Both the position numbers and the translations under genes were made by a program. From contig CALVHO010000019.1 in the NCBI GenBank assembly GCA_944328445.1, forward strand, positions 1 through 44,652: a stretch of 44,652 bases of DNA. Reading direction: 5' to 3'. Below the pieces are notes generated by a model. The model searched no databases. It worked only from the letters and a program-made list of their open reading frames with translations, and was not told the origin of the DNA. The stretch comes from an uncultured Clostridia bacterium. GTDB taxonomy: Bacteria > Bacillota > Clostridia > Christensenellales > Borkfalkiaceae. This document shows, piece after piece, positions 7,798 to 14,839 of the stretch; within the stretch, counting starts at the first letter, position 1; each line of letters starts with the position of its first letter.

Positions 7798-8838
7798 ATG
7801 GCTATTTTGAAAGTCATCGAATGGGAGGACAACTCGTCCGACACCATCGTCTACAAAGTCGACACCAAAGACAACGTGATCAAGCGCGGCTCCAAGCTGA
7901 CGGTGCGCGAGAGCCAGGTGGCGATCTTCTGCGACAAGGGCCGCATGGCCGACGTGTTCCTCCCCGGCTTTTACACGCTGGAAACGGACAGCATCCCCGT
8001 GCTCACCAAGCTCCTGTCCTGGAAGTACGGGTTCCAGACGCCCTTCAAGTCGGACATCTACTTCGTCAACACCAAGCAGTTCACGGGGCAGAAGTGGGGC
8101 ACCGCCAACCCCATCATCGTGCGCGACGCAGACTACGGCGCCGTGCGCGTGCGCGGGTTCGGCACCTATTCGTACCGCGTGAAGGATGCGTACAAGTTCA
8201 TGACCGAGCTCTCGGGCACGAACAGCTCCTTCTCCACGCAGGACATCACCGACCACATCCGCAGCATGCTGGTGATGGGCATTTCGGACGCCATCGGCGA
8301 GAGCGGCATCCCCGTTCTGGACATGGCGGGCAACCTCATGGAGCTGGCCGCCACCGTGAAAAAGTCTCTCACGCCCAAATTCGCCTCGATGGGCCTGGCG
8401 TTGGAGACCTTCACCTTCGAGAGCTTTTCCATGCCGCCCGAACTGGAAAAGGCGCTGGACGAAACGACGAAGCTGGGCATGATGCGCCGCAACATGGACG
8501 TGTACACGCAGATGGCCCAGGCCGACGCCCTGCGCGAGGCCGCCAAAAACCCCGGCATGGCGGGCACCGCCATGGGCGCGGGCATCGGCATGGGCATGGG
8601 GATGGGCATGGGCAACATGTTCGCGGGCATGGCCGGCGGCATGGGCGCGGGCGCAGGCGCAGGCGCGGGGGCTGCTGCGGGCGGCAAGCACTGCATCCAC
8701 TGCGGCGCGGCGCTGGGCGCTTCCGCCAAGTTCTGCCCCGAATGCGGCAAACCCGTCGAGGAGACCTGCCCCAAGTGCGGCGCCAAGCTCACGGGCAAGG
8801 GCAAGTTCTGCCCCGAATGCGGCGCCAAAGTGCGCTGA
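7798..8838 (+). CDS. SPFH-domain protein, YdjI/virion-core-protein type, with double zinc ribbon
   Basis: 346 residues. The N-terminal two thirds match the bacterial SPFH (band 7-like) family typified by B. subtilis YdjI: MAILKVIEWED, VRESQVAIFCDKGRMADVFLPGFYTLETDSIPVL and the KWGTANPIIVRDADYGAVRVRGFGTYSYRVKD stretch. These proteins assemble as membrane-linked scaffolds; YdjI acts with phage-shock-like partners in membrane stress. A Met/Gly/Ala-rich linker (about 250-292) leads to two CxxC zinc-binding pairs, CIHCGAALGASAKFCPEC and CPKCGAKLTGKGKFCPEC (about 300-344). There is no signal peptide or transmembrane helix. The gene heads a three-gene operon with two small membrane proteins 17 and 22 bp apart, likely its membrane partners. 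The family assignment is firm; the function is inferred. Confidence 0.85.
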   Translation: MAILKVIEWEDNSSDTIVYKVDTKDNVIKRGSKLTVRESQVAIFCDKGRMADVFLPGFYTLETDSIPVLTKLLSWKYGFQTPFKSDIYFVNTKQFTGQKWGTANPIIVRDADYGAVRVRGFGTYSYRVKDAYKFMTELSGTNSSFSTQDITDHIRSMLVMGISDAIGESGIPVLDMAGNLMELAATVKKSLTPKFASMGLALETFTFESFSMPPELEKALDETTKLGMMRRNMDVYTQMAQADALREAAKNPGMAGTAMGAGIGMGMGMGMGNMFAGMAGGMGAGAGAGAGAAAGGKHCIHCGAALGASAKFCPECGKPVEETCPKCGAKLTGKGKFCPECGAKVR

Positions 8839-8855
8839 ACGCGAGGAGATAGTTC

Positions 8856-9275
8856 ATGGATCCGAAGTACATCATTCTGATCTGCGCGGGCGCCGTGCTC
8901 GTCATCGCGCTCATCGTCATTGCGGTATTGCTTCGCAGGCACCGCCGCAAGGGCGAGGGCGAACGCGCCGAAGAGGTCAAGATCATCGACGGCGTGCGCT
9001 ACACCAAAAACGACGTCATCGCCACGCCCGCGGGGCAGGCCAACATCACGCATCGCCCCGGCGATTTTCTGCTGGAACAGGGCAAATCGGTCACGGCCGA
9101 ACAAGGCGGCGGGTTTTTGCCCGGCAAGTACACCGTGCTGGCCACGGGGGAGCAGACGCAGACCTTCAAACTGCGCCTTGGCGGCTACGTGCGCGAATAC
9201 GAACACGGAGACACCGTCGTCGTCGGCAACGGCGAAACGGTCAGCGCCGTTTCGTGCTCGGTCATCTTTCGCTGA
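8856..9275 (+). CDS. Single-pass membrane protein of unknown function
   Basis: 139 residues, no recognised family. An N-terminal membrane helix (about residues 5-27, YIILICAGAVLVIALIVIAVLL) is followed by a basic stop-transfer RRHRRK. A soluble domain of about 100 residues follows, rich in beta-type residues and glycine (GGFLPGKYTVLATG, FKLRLGGYVREYEHGDTVVVGNGE), resembling a small beta-sandwich or FHA-like fold by eye only. The ATG at 8856 follows GAGGAG. It is the second gene of the SPFH operon, so it may anchor or regulate the SPFH protein. Confidence 0.75.
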   Translation: MDPKYIILICAGAVLVIALIVIAVLLRRHRRKGEGERAEEVKIIDGVRYTKNDVIATPAGQANITHRPGDFLLEQGKSVTAEQGGGFLPGKYTVLATGEQTQTFKLRLGGYVREYEHGDTVVVGNGETVSAVSCSVIFR

Positions 9276-9297
9276 AACATGAACGGAGGAACGTTTT

Positions 9298-9762
9298 ATG
9301 AGTAAAAAATTCCTGATCCGCCTTTTGGTCGGCCTTTCCTTTCTGGCCGCGGCGGTGTTTTACCTCTTGTCCGCGCTCGACGTGGAGCCCTTCACGCAGT
9401 TCAACCTCGCCTGGGCGGGCCTGCTGTTCTCGGGCGTGAGCGGCCTGGCCTTCCTTTTGGGCGCGCTCACCACCAAAAACTCGACGCAGCTGAAAAAACT
9501 GCAAGTGCTTTTGGGCACCATTTTGCTGATCGTGGCGGCGCTGTGCCTCATCTCGGCGCTGGCCCTGCCCAACAACCTGGTGCTGCCCATCTGCCTGGTG
9601 GTGGCCGCCGCCGGCCTCGTGCTGGGGCTGCTGTTCACGGGCGCCAAAAACTGGGACACGGCCGACAACCAGAAAGTCGGCTACAAAAACTACTACCAGC
9701 GCAAAGAAGAAGAGGAAAAGAACAAACCGGACGACGACAACAGCGACATCCCGAACTTTTAA
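9298..9762 (+). CDS. Four-TM membrane protein of unknown function
   Basis: 154 residues, no recognised family. Four hydrophobic helices (about 6-26, 38-60, 68-90 and 93-115) are followed by a hydrophilic tail with KEEEEKNKPDDDNSD (about 138-150). ATG at 9298 follows GGAGGA. Last gene of the SPFH operon, followed by a bidirectional terminator. Confidence 0.75.
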   Translation: MSKKFLIRLLVGLSFLAAAVFYLLSALDVEPFTQFNLAWAGLLFSGVSGLAFLLGALTTKNSTQLKKLQVLLGTILLIVAALCLISALALPNNLVLPICLVVAAAGLVLGLLFTGAKNWDTADNQKVGYKNYYQRKEEEEKNKPDDDNSDIPNF

Positions 9763-9781
9763 GTTTGCAAGCCACAGCGTC

Positions 9782-9819
9782 AAACGCGCCCTTCCCAACG
9801 CGGAAAGGGCGCGTTTTTT
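9782..9819. terminator. Terminator of the SPFH operon
   Basis: AAACGCGCCC (9782-9791) pairs with GGGCGCGTTT (9807-9816), extended inward by two more base pairs; a run of six T ends at 9819. A-rich flanks could make it work in both directions. Confidence 0.85.
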
Positions 9820-9953
9820 GGCGTACGTCCGCCCTTTTTTCGGCCATACTGCGGCACTGCTCCCGCCGCCTCACGCGGCATGGAGCGAACATTTTCAAGT
9901 TTGAACAACACACTACCTTTTGCGCGAACACAAAGTTACAACTTGTGTGCATA

Positions 9954-9973
9954 CCGACACCCGCGGGTGTCGG
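9954..9973. repeat. Perfect 20-bp palindrome between convergent operons
   Basis: CCGACACCCG (9954-9963) is followed at once by its reverse complement CGGGTGTCGG. It sits between the SPFH-operon terminator and the jag terminator; purpose unknown. Confidence 0.6.
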
Positions 9974-9983
9974 CATACAAAAG

Positions 9984-10012
9984 GCCCCCTTCGCGGCGGA
10001 AGGGGGCTTTCT
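9984..10012 (-). terminator. Terminator of the rpmH-jag operon
   Basis: GCCCCCTTC (9984-9992) pairs with GAAGGGGGC (9999-10007); on the minus strand CTTTTG follows. It lies 3' of jag. Confidence 0.75.
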
Positions 10013-10014
10013 TG

Positions 10015-11013
10015 TTATTCTTCGTCTTTGTTTTCTTCGGGCTTGGGTCCGGCGTTTTCCTCGTTCATGCGGTTGCTGTTGCCGAGATAAGTGCCGAAGT
10101 AGGGCTGGCGCTTGGAGCGGGGCAGGCCCGTGGCGCGCGGCCGCTCCTCGCGGTCGCGGAAGCCGCGGCGGCGGTCGTAGCCGTCCCTGCGCTCATACCC
10201 GTCGCGGCGTTCGCGGTAGGGGCGCTCTTCGCCTTCCTGCCCTTCGCCGCGGTCGCGGTCGTAACTGCGTTCGCGGTAGGGGCGGTCGCCGCCTCGTTCG
10301 CCGTAGCCGCGGTCACGGTTGAAGCCGTACCCCGCGCGGCCGCCGCCGCGCCTGCCGCCGCGGCGGGCGTCGTAATTTTCGCTGCCCGGGCGCAGGTTGT
10401 TGGGCACCACCACGATATAGCGGTAGGGCTCTTTGCCCTCGCTCGTGGTCTTCACGTCGGCATTGTCCGCCAGGGCGGAATGGATGATGCGCCGCTCGTA
10501 CGGGCTCATGGGCTCGATAGAGACCTTGCGGCCGGTGCGCACCGCCTTTTCGGCCAGCTTCTGCGCCAGGCGTTTGAGGGTCGCCTCGCGCTTTTCGCGG
10601 TAATTCTCGCAGTCGACGACGACGCGCTCATACTCCTCGCGGCCGATGTTGGCCACGGCGCCCGCGATGACCTGCAAGGCGTCGAGCAATTCGCCGCGGT
10701 GGCCGATGACGGCGTAGCTGTTGGGCGCGATGACGTTGATGCGGATGTTTTCGCCGCTCTCGTCCAGCTCGGTGACGGCGGGAACGTTCATGCGGGAAAA
10801 GACCCCTTCCAAAAAGGCGACGGCGCGCTGTCCGTCCGTCTTTTTCCTGCCCACGCGCACGCGGGCCTTGACCCCCTTGGAGAACAGTCCGCCTTTTTTC
10901 CCCTCTTCGAGCACCTCGATCTCCGCCTCTTCGCGCGCAAGACCCAGCGCTTTGAGGCCCTCTTCGACGGCTTCTTCCACCGTCTTGCCGCAAAACTCGT
11001 TCGTTTCGCTCAT
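10015..11013 (-). CDS. jag: Jag/KhpB (EloR) RNA-binding protein with a long arginine-rich tail
   Basis: Jag/KhpB is a cytoplasmic RNA-binding protein usually encoded next to yidC and, with KhpA, linked to cell elongation and division. The 332 residues show a Jag_N domain (about 8-55, GKTVEEAVEEGLKALG...EEGKKGGLFSKG), a KH-II domain (about 85-130, with YAVIGHRGELLDALQ) and an R3H domain (about 150-200, with MSPYERRIIHSAL). An unusual 120-residue tail rich in Arg, Gly, Tyr and Asp follows (repeats such as RRDGYERRDGYDRRRG), of the RGG/RD low-complexity kind. The ATG overlaps the yidC stop (ATGA) and uses a GGAGG site inside yidC, so the two are probably translationally coupled. Confidence 0.93.
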   Translation of the reverse strand: MSETNEFCGKTVEEAVEEGLKALGLAREEAEIEVLEEGKKGGLFSKGVKARVRVGRKKTDGQRAVAFLEGVFSRMNVPAVTELDESGENIRINVIAPNSYAVIGHRGELLDALQVIAGAVANIGREEYERVVVDCENYREKREATLKRLAQKLAEKAVRTGRKVSIEPMSPYERRIIHSALADNADVKTTSEGKEPYRYIVVVPNNLRPGSENYDARRGGRRGGGRAGYGFNRDRGYGERGGDRPYRERSYDRDRGEGQEGEERPYRERRDGYERRDGYDRRRGFRDREERPRATGLPRSKRQPYFGTYLGNSNRMNEENAGPKPEENKDEE

Positions 11014-12401
11014 TTTTTCTTTCCTCCGTTCCGCACATAGGTGCCGTTGTGCGCCGCGTGCGGGATCCTCTTGTTATATTTTTCCTGAATCTCGCGCTCT
11101 TCGATCTTCCGGAATTTTCTGTCGATGATGAGGTTGATGACGACCGTGCTCAGAATGTTGTAGATGTTGCCCACCACCATGTACAGGGTAAAGGCCGTGC
11201 TGTACATGAAGGAGAAGATACCGAAGATGATGGGCATGGCGATCATCATGACGCGCTGCGTCTTCTGCCCGCGCCCGTCGGCCGTCTGCAATTCGTTCTG
11301 CGCCTTGTTGCTTTTGGAAATGATGAACTGCGAAAGGAACATCGTGCCGACGGAGATCACGATCATGATGTAATAGCCGTTGGCCTGTTCCTTCTGCTCG
11401 GCGAGGTTGGCGGTGATGCGCTCGTAGGCCGCCACGGGGAAGTTTTCCGTCGGCGGTTCGTCGGGCACGGGATGGTTGTACGAAGTATCGGGCAGCCAGA
11501 TGTTCTTAACCCAGAAAAAGCTGTCCTTGTCCGTCTCGTACGTCGCGGCCGCGGCGCGGCTGCCCAGCTGCTGCATGACGGCCGCCGCCAAGGTGTCCCG
11601 CGTGCCCGCGTCCATCGCGTTCACGTCGCCCGCAAGGCCTGCCTGCGCCGCCTTCACGTCTTCGTACGCGGCGTCGAGCGCGGCGTCGCCCTTGCCGAGG
11701 GCGGCCAAAACGTTGTCCGTCTTGACGGTGTAGGTCGCGGCCGAAACGGAAACGGTGCCCTTTGCAACGGGCGCGCCGAGGTCTTCGGCCAAGCTCTCAC
11801 CCTCTTCGGAAGGGACGATGGTCCAGGTATACGTCTCGCGCAAAAGCGCGTCCGCGCTGTCGCGCGTCTCGGTGCGGATGTACGTGCCGTCCGCCTGTTG
11901 CTGCCAGGGCGTGAACGTGCTCTCTTCGGCGGCATAGGCGCGGATGGAGGAGCTGTACGAGGCCGCCATCTTTTCGTACACGTCGACGTTGGCGAACTCG
12001 GAATAGGAGGAGAAGGCGGACAAGACCACGATAAACACGATCATGGTCACCAGCATGGGCAAGCAGGCGCCCAGCATGGAGTAGCCGTTCTTCTTGTACA
12101 GTTCCAGCATCTTCTGGTTGTAAGCGTTTTTGTCGTTCTGGTACTGCTTTTGCAGCTTTTCCAGCTGCGGGCGCATCTTCTCCATTTTGAGGCTGTTTTT
12201 GCGCATCGACGCCTTGGAAAAGGCGTCCAGCGGCAACAGCACGGTGCGCAGGACGAGGGTAAACAAAATGATGCCGACCCAGGCGCCGCCGATCCCGACG
12301 CCCAGCCCGACGATCCATTGGATCGCCTTGCCCAGTGCGTTCAGGTCTTCGGCGAACCCGCCCGAAAAGAGCGTGATCGTTGTTTCCAGAATATTCAACA
12401 T
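11010..12401 (-). CDS. yidC: YidC/Oxa1 family membrane protein insertase with an enlarged external loop
   Basis: YidC inserts membrane proteins with or without the Sec translocon. Family core visible: a first helix with WVGIILFTLVLRTVLLPLDAFS (about 40-62, including the conserved groove arginine), a cytoplasmic coiled-coil (KMRPQLEKLQKQYQNDKNAYNQKM), LPMLVTMIVFIVVLSAFS (about 113-131), and helices near 355-375, 395-412 and 415-440. Gram-positive YidC proteins are usually about 260-290 residues; this one has about 463 because roughly 200 residues (about 135-340) are inserted in the external loop after the second helix. No lipobox was seen. I chose the ATG at 12399-12401; the frame stays open upstream and the site before it is weak, so the start is uncertain. 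It lies in the rpmH operon and overlaps jag by 4 bp. Confidence 0.9.
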   Translation of the reverse strand: MLNILETTITLFSGGFAEDLNALGKAIQWIVGLGVGIGGAWVGIILFTLVLRTVLLPLDAFSKASMRKNSLKMEKMRPQLEKLQKQYQNDKNAYNQKMLELYKKNGYSMLGACLPMLVTMIVFIVVLSAFSSYSEFANVDVYEKMAASYSSSIRAYAAEESTFTPWQQQADGTYIRTETRDSADALLRETYTWTIVPSEEGESLAEDLGAPVAKGTVSVSAATYTVKTDNVLAALGKGDAALDAAYEDVKAAQAGLAGDVNAMDAGTRDTLAAAVMQQLGSRAAAATYETDKDSFFWVKNIWLPDTSYNHPVPDEPPTENFPVAAYERITANLAEQKEQANGYYIMIVISVGTMFLSQFIISKSNKAQNELQTADGRGQKTQRVMMIAMPIIFGIFSFMYSTAFTLYMVVGNIYNILSTVVINLIIDRKFRKIEEREIQEKYNKRIPHAAHNGTYVRNGGKKK

Positions 12402-12418
12402 CGCTTTACATCCAAAAT

Positions 12419-12706
12419 TCAGTAGAGCCAGCGCACCTTGAAATAATTCTCGGGCACGGGATCGTATCCCCCCTTGGTAAAGGGGTTGCAGCGCAGGATG
12501 CGCCAGGTCCCCAGCAGGATGCCCACCAATACGCCGTGGTTGTTGATGGCTTCGAGCATGTACTGCGAACAGGTGGGGCGGAACATGCACGTCCCGCGCG
12601 AAAGGTTGCGCTGGTAAAAGACGATCGCGTGCATGCACGCCATCTTCACGTAGGGCTTAAACACCGTCCTTCGCAGGCGGCGCCACATCTTTCGCACCTT
12701 TCCCAT
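12419..12706 (-). CDS. yidD: Membrane protein insertion efficiency factor YidD
   Basis: YidD is a small peripheral membrane protein that aids YidC-dependent insertion. The 95-residue product carries the family signature [19 protein letters not shown] (about 45-63) with its two cysteines, then [20 protein letters not shown]. The start is taken at the ATG 12706-12704 ([10 protein letters not shown]), preceded by GGAGGG. A TTG 30 bp further upstream is possible. It overlaps the end of rnpA by about 50 bp, a common arrangement. Confidence 0.93.
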   Translation of the reverse strand: MGKVRKMWRRLRRTVFKPYVKMACMHAIVFYQRNLSRGTCMFRPTCSQYMLEAINNHGVLVGILLGTWRILRCNPFTKGGYDPVPENYFKVRWLY

Positions 12707-13046
12707 CGACGAGACCTTCCCTCCGCAGCGCCGCAAACAAGCCGCGCTCGAAGGCGGCCAGGGTATACTGCTGCGCCTCCTTTGGGATGAGCAGCACCGC
12801 GCACGGCCGCAGCATGGCGGGGCACACCTTGCGGAACGCCTCGCGCAGCAGCCGCTTGATGCGGTTGCGCTTCACGCTCTTGCCGTGTTTTTTGCTCACG
12901 CACACGCCCAGCCGCATCTTTTCGGCGGGCATATACAAAACAAGCAAAGCAGGGGAAAAACATTTTTTCCCCCTCGCGAACATCTTTTTGAATTCGGCGT
13001 TTTTCTTGATCCTGCCGTACAGGGCGGGCCCTCTTCTCCTGCCCAT
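12657..13046 (-). CDS. rnpA: Ribonuclease P protein component
   Basis: RnpA is the protein subunit of RNase P, which matures tRNA 5' ends. The 129-residue protein has the signature basic helix [15 protein letters not shown] (about 59-73) and the preceding [14 protein letters not shown], plus the central [11 protein letters not shown] strand. The final 20 residues ([14 protein letters not shown]) extend slightly beyond the usual end. Its ATG shares one base with the rpmH stop (TGATG), so translation is probably coupled. Confidence 0.96.
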   Translation of the reverse strand: MGRRRGPALYGRIKKNAEFKKMFARGKKCFSPALLVLYMPAEKMRLGVCVSKKHGKSVKRNRIKRLLREAFRKVCPAMLRPCAVLLIPKEAQQYTLAAFERGLFAALRREGLVDGKGAKDVAPPAKDGV

Positions 13047-13180
13047 CAGGCGGAGATCTTTTTCCTGCCCTTGTCCCTGCGGCGTTTGAGCGTCTTGCGG
13101 CCGCCCTGCGTCTTCATGCGCTGGCGGAACCCGTGCACCTTGCTCCGCTGCCTCTTTTTCGGCTGATAAGTCCTTTTCAT
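13046..13180 (-). CDS. rpmH: 50S ribosomal protein L34
   Basis: A 44-residue, highly basic protein that begins [20 protein letters not shown] and continues [22 protein letters not shown], a textbook L34. It is too short for ordinary ORF cut-offs. The ATG at 13180-13178 follows AGGAG with 8-bp spacing. It is the first gene of the rpmH-rnpA-yidD-yidC-jag operon and has a strong promoter at 13225-13254. Confidence 0.98.
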   Translation of the reverse strand: MKRTYQPKKRQRSKVHGFRQRMKTQGGRKTLKRRRDKGRKKISA

Positions 13181-13224
13181 CGTACTTTCTCCTGTCTTTC
13201 TCGGTTTATTTTGGGTTGCGTTCC

Positions 13225-13254
13225 ATTATACAAAATAATTTTGCCGCGTGTCAA
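13225..13254 (-). promoter_or_regulatory. Strong promoter of the rpmH operon
   Basis: Reading leftward: TTGACA (13254-13249), 18-bp spacer, TATAAT (13230-13225). Both hexamers are perfect. It lies between the dnaN stop and rpmH, so the ribosomal/insertase operon need not depend on dnaN transcription. Confidence 0.9.
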
Positions 13255-13260
13255 CCGTTT

Positions 13261-14364
13261 TTACGCCGTTGTCGGCCGCACGGGCAGGATGAGGAACAAA
13301 AATCCGTCCCCCTCGGCGGGCGTCACCACGCAGGGCGCCACGGGCCCGTTGAAGCCGATGCGGATCTTCCCTTCGCCCGCGGCGGCCAGGCACTCGCTGA
13401 CGTATTTGCAGTTGAGCGCGATGTTGGCGTCCTTCCCGTCCAGAAGGATCTTCACGTTCTCCTCCACGCGGCCGATGCTTGTGTTGGAAGTGATGTCCAT
13501 CTCGTCTTCGTGGATGTCGAAGAGGATGAGGCTCCCCTTGTCGGTGCGGGCCAGAACGGACGCGCGGTCCACGCTCGCGGCCAGCACGTCGCGCTCGACG
13601 ATGACTTCGCTCGCAAACTCGCGGGGGATGATGTTGTTCACGTTCACGAACTCACCCTCGTACAGGCGGGAGGTGAGCACGGTGTCGTCGATGTCGACGA
13701 GCGCGATGCCGCGGCCCACGCACAGGCCCACGATGTCCTCGTCGTTGCCCAGCATGCGGGCGATCTCGTTGAGGGTGCGCCCGGGGCACACGATGCGCAG
13801 GTCCCCGCGCATGGAAACGAGGTTTTTGCGGCACACCGCCAGGCGGTAGCCGTCCAGCGCCGTAAAGCGCACCATGCCCTCGCTCGCCTCGATGAGGCAG
13901 CCTTTGAGGATGGGTCGCGAATCGTCCTGCGCACAGCAGAAAGTGGTCTTTGCGATCAGCTCTTTCAGGTCCTTGGCCGCGATCTCGATCTTGTTTTCGT
14001 CCGCGTTCAGGTCGATGGCGGGGAAGTCGTCCGCGGGCAGCGTCTGCAACGTGCTCTGCGAATCGCCGTACTCGATGAGCAAGGTCTCCCCTTCGGTGGA
14101 GAGGGATATCTGCTCCCGTTCGAGGCGCTTGCTGAACTCGGCAAAATATTTGCCGGGCACGCAGATGGAGCCCTCTTCAAACACTTCGGCCTTGATCTTT
14201 TTGAGGATGGAGATCTCCCCGTCCGTGGCCAGAAGCGAAAGCCCGTCGTTTTCGGCCGTCATTTTCACCGTTTCAAGAACGGGGTTGGTGGTCTTGGTGC
14301 TGCACGCCTTGGTCACTTTGGCCAGCGCGTCCGAAAGTTCGATCCCCTCGCATACGATCTTCAT
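13261..14364 (-). CDS. dnaN: DNA polymerase III sliding clamp (beta subunit)
   Basis: The beta clamp encircles DNA and tethers the replicative polymerase. The 367-residue length is standard. Clamp family motifs are visible: MKIVCEGIELSDALAKVTKA at the start, LLATDGEISI (about 49-58), PGKYFAEFSKRLE, DDFPAIDL, and RFTALDGYRLAVC (about 172-184). The usual C-terminal pocket motif (commonly P-M-R-L) is altered to ILPVRPTTA, as in many Firmicutes. The ATG at 14364-14362 follows GGGAGG. Unusually, dnaA is not upstream; the DNA in front is a gene-free stretch with DnaA-box-like sites, and the downstream neighbour is rpmH. Confidence 0.97.
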   Translation of the reverse strand: MKIVCEGIELSDALAKVTKACSTKTTNPVLETVKMTAENDGLSLLATDGEISILKKIKAEVFEEGSICVPGKYFAEFSKRLEREQISLSTEGETLLIEYGDSQSTLQTLPADDFPAIDLNADENKIEIAAKDLKELIAKTTFCCAQDDSRPILKGCLIEASEGMVRFTALDGYRLAVCRKNLVSMRGDLRIVCPGRTLNEIARMLGNDEDIVGLCVGRGIALVDIDDTVLTSRLYEGEFVNVNNIIPREFASEVIVERDVLAASVDRASVLARTDKGSLILFDIHEDEMDITSNTSIGRVEENVKILLDGKDANIALNCKYVSECLAAAGEGKIRIGFNGPVAPCVVTPAEGDGFLFLILPVRPTTA

Positions 14365-14500
14365 GGCTTTTCCTCCCTTCGGGCGCCGTTTTGCGCCGCC
14401 GAAAGATATACTATCTTTCTTTTATTGTTTTTTGGTAGATATAGTAATAAGGAGCGTGGAAATGTGCACAACGCCGCCCGCGCCCCGCATTTACCCAATC

Positions 14501-14529
14501 ATTATATAAAAGAAACGGGAAAAAAGCAA
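14501..14529 (-). promoter_or_regulatory. Probable dnaN promoter
   Basis: Reading leftward: TTGCTT (14529-14524), 17-bp spacer, TATAAT (14506-14501). The leader to dnaN would be about 130 nt and would cross the trio-like sequence. Confidence 0.6.
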
Positions 14530-14827
14530 GTTTTTCAGGGCGGGAAGGGTGTGAACAAAGCCCATTTTTTTGTGGAACGGCGTGTGGGCAAGGGGTGGAG
14601 ATGTGGAAAGTTTTCCACGCCCGCCGCCGCGGCGTCTGTAAAAGAGGGGACAGGGAAGGGGCGCGCGGCGGAAAAAAAAGGGAGGCAATGCACAAATGCA
14701 CGGCACTTTTCCACAGCGATGCACAAAACGCACAGCCCGCCGCAAACACGGCCGTGCCGTGCGGAAAATTTTTTGCAAACCCCCGTTTGCCGCGGGCAAG
14801 GCGGTAGCTTTTGGCGCGGCGGTGTGG

Positions 14828-14833
14828 TATAAT
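14828..14833 (+). promoter_or_regulatory. TATAAT -10 element abutting rsmG
   Basis: A perfect -10 hexamer ends 6 bp before the rsmG ATG, so transcription would begin at or near the start codon, giving a leaderless or nearly leaderless message. The matching -35 is poor (TAGCTT at 14805-14810). GAGGGC just before the ATG could alternatively act as a ribosome binding site on a longer transcript. Confidence 0.45.
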
Positions 14834-14839
14834 GAGGGC

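Larger units (their letters stand above)
14365..14839. other. Candidate oriC between dnaN and rsmG, with DnaA-like sites and a DnaA-trio-like run
   Basis: This gene-free gap separates leftward genes (dnaN operon) from rightward ones (rsmG onward). A perfect 8-bp inverted repeat GAAAGATA/TATCTTTC lies at 14401-14419. The run TAG-ATA-TAG-TAA-TAA at 14436-14450 is followed by GC-rich GGAGCGTGG and then TGTGCACAA (14463-14471). This is the order and polarity (trios, GC-rich spacer, DnaA box) described for the B. subtilis unwinding element. Box-like sites: TGTGGAACG 14571-14579, TGTGGAAAG/TTTTCCACG as an inverted pair at 14602-14619, and TTTTCCACA 14707-14715 (one mismatch). No perfect TTATCCACA is present. 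Confidence 0.6.

Noticed and set aside
7576..8700. Minus-strand open frame continuing upstream of the zinc-ribbon membrane protein
   Set aside because: It is antisense to the SPFH gene and contains His/Ala/Arg-rich nonsense; the well-placed start is at 7575.
14365..14839. A small gene or an N-terminal extension of rsmG in the dnaN-rsmG gap
   Set aside because: The upstream part of the frame has no ribosome binding site and does not match RsmG; the family start fits ATG 14840.
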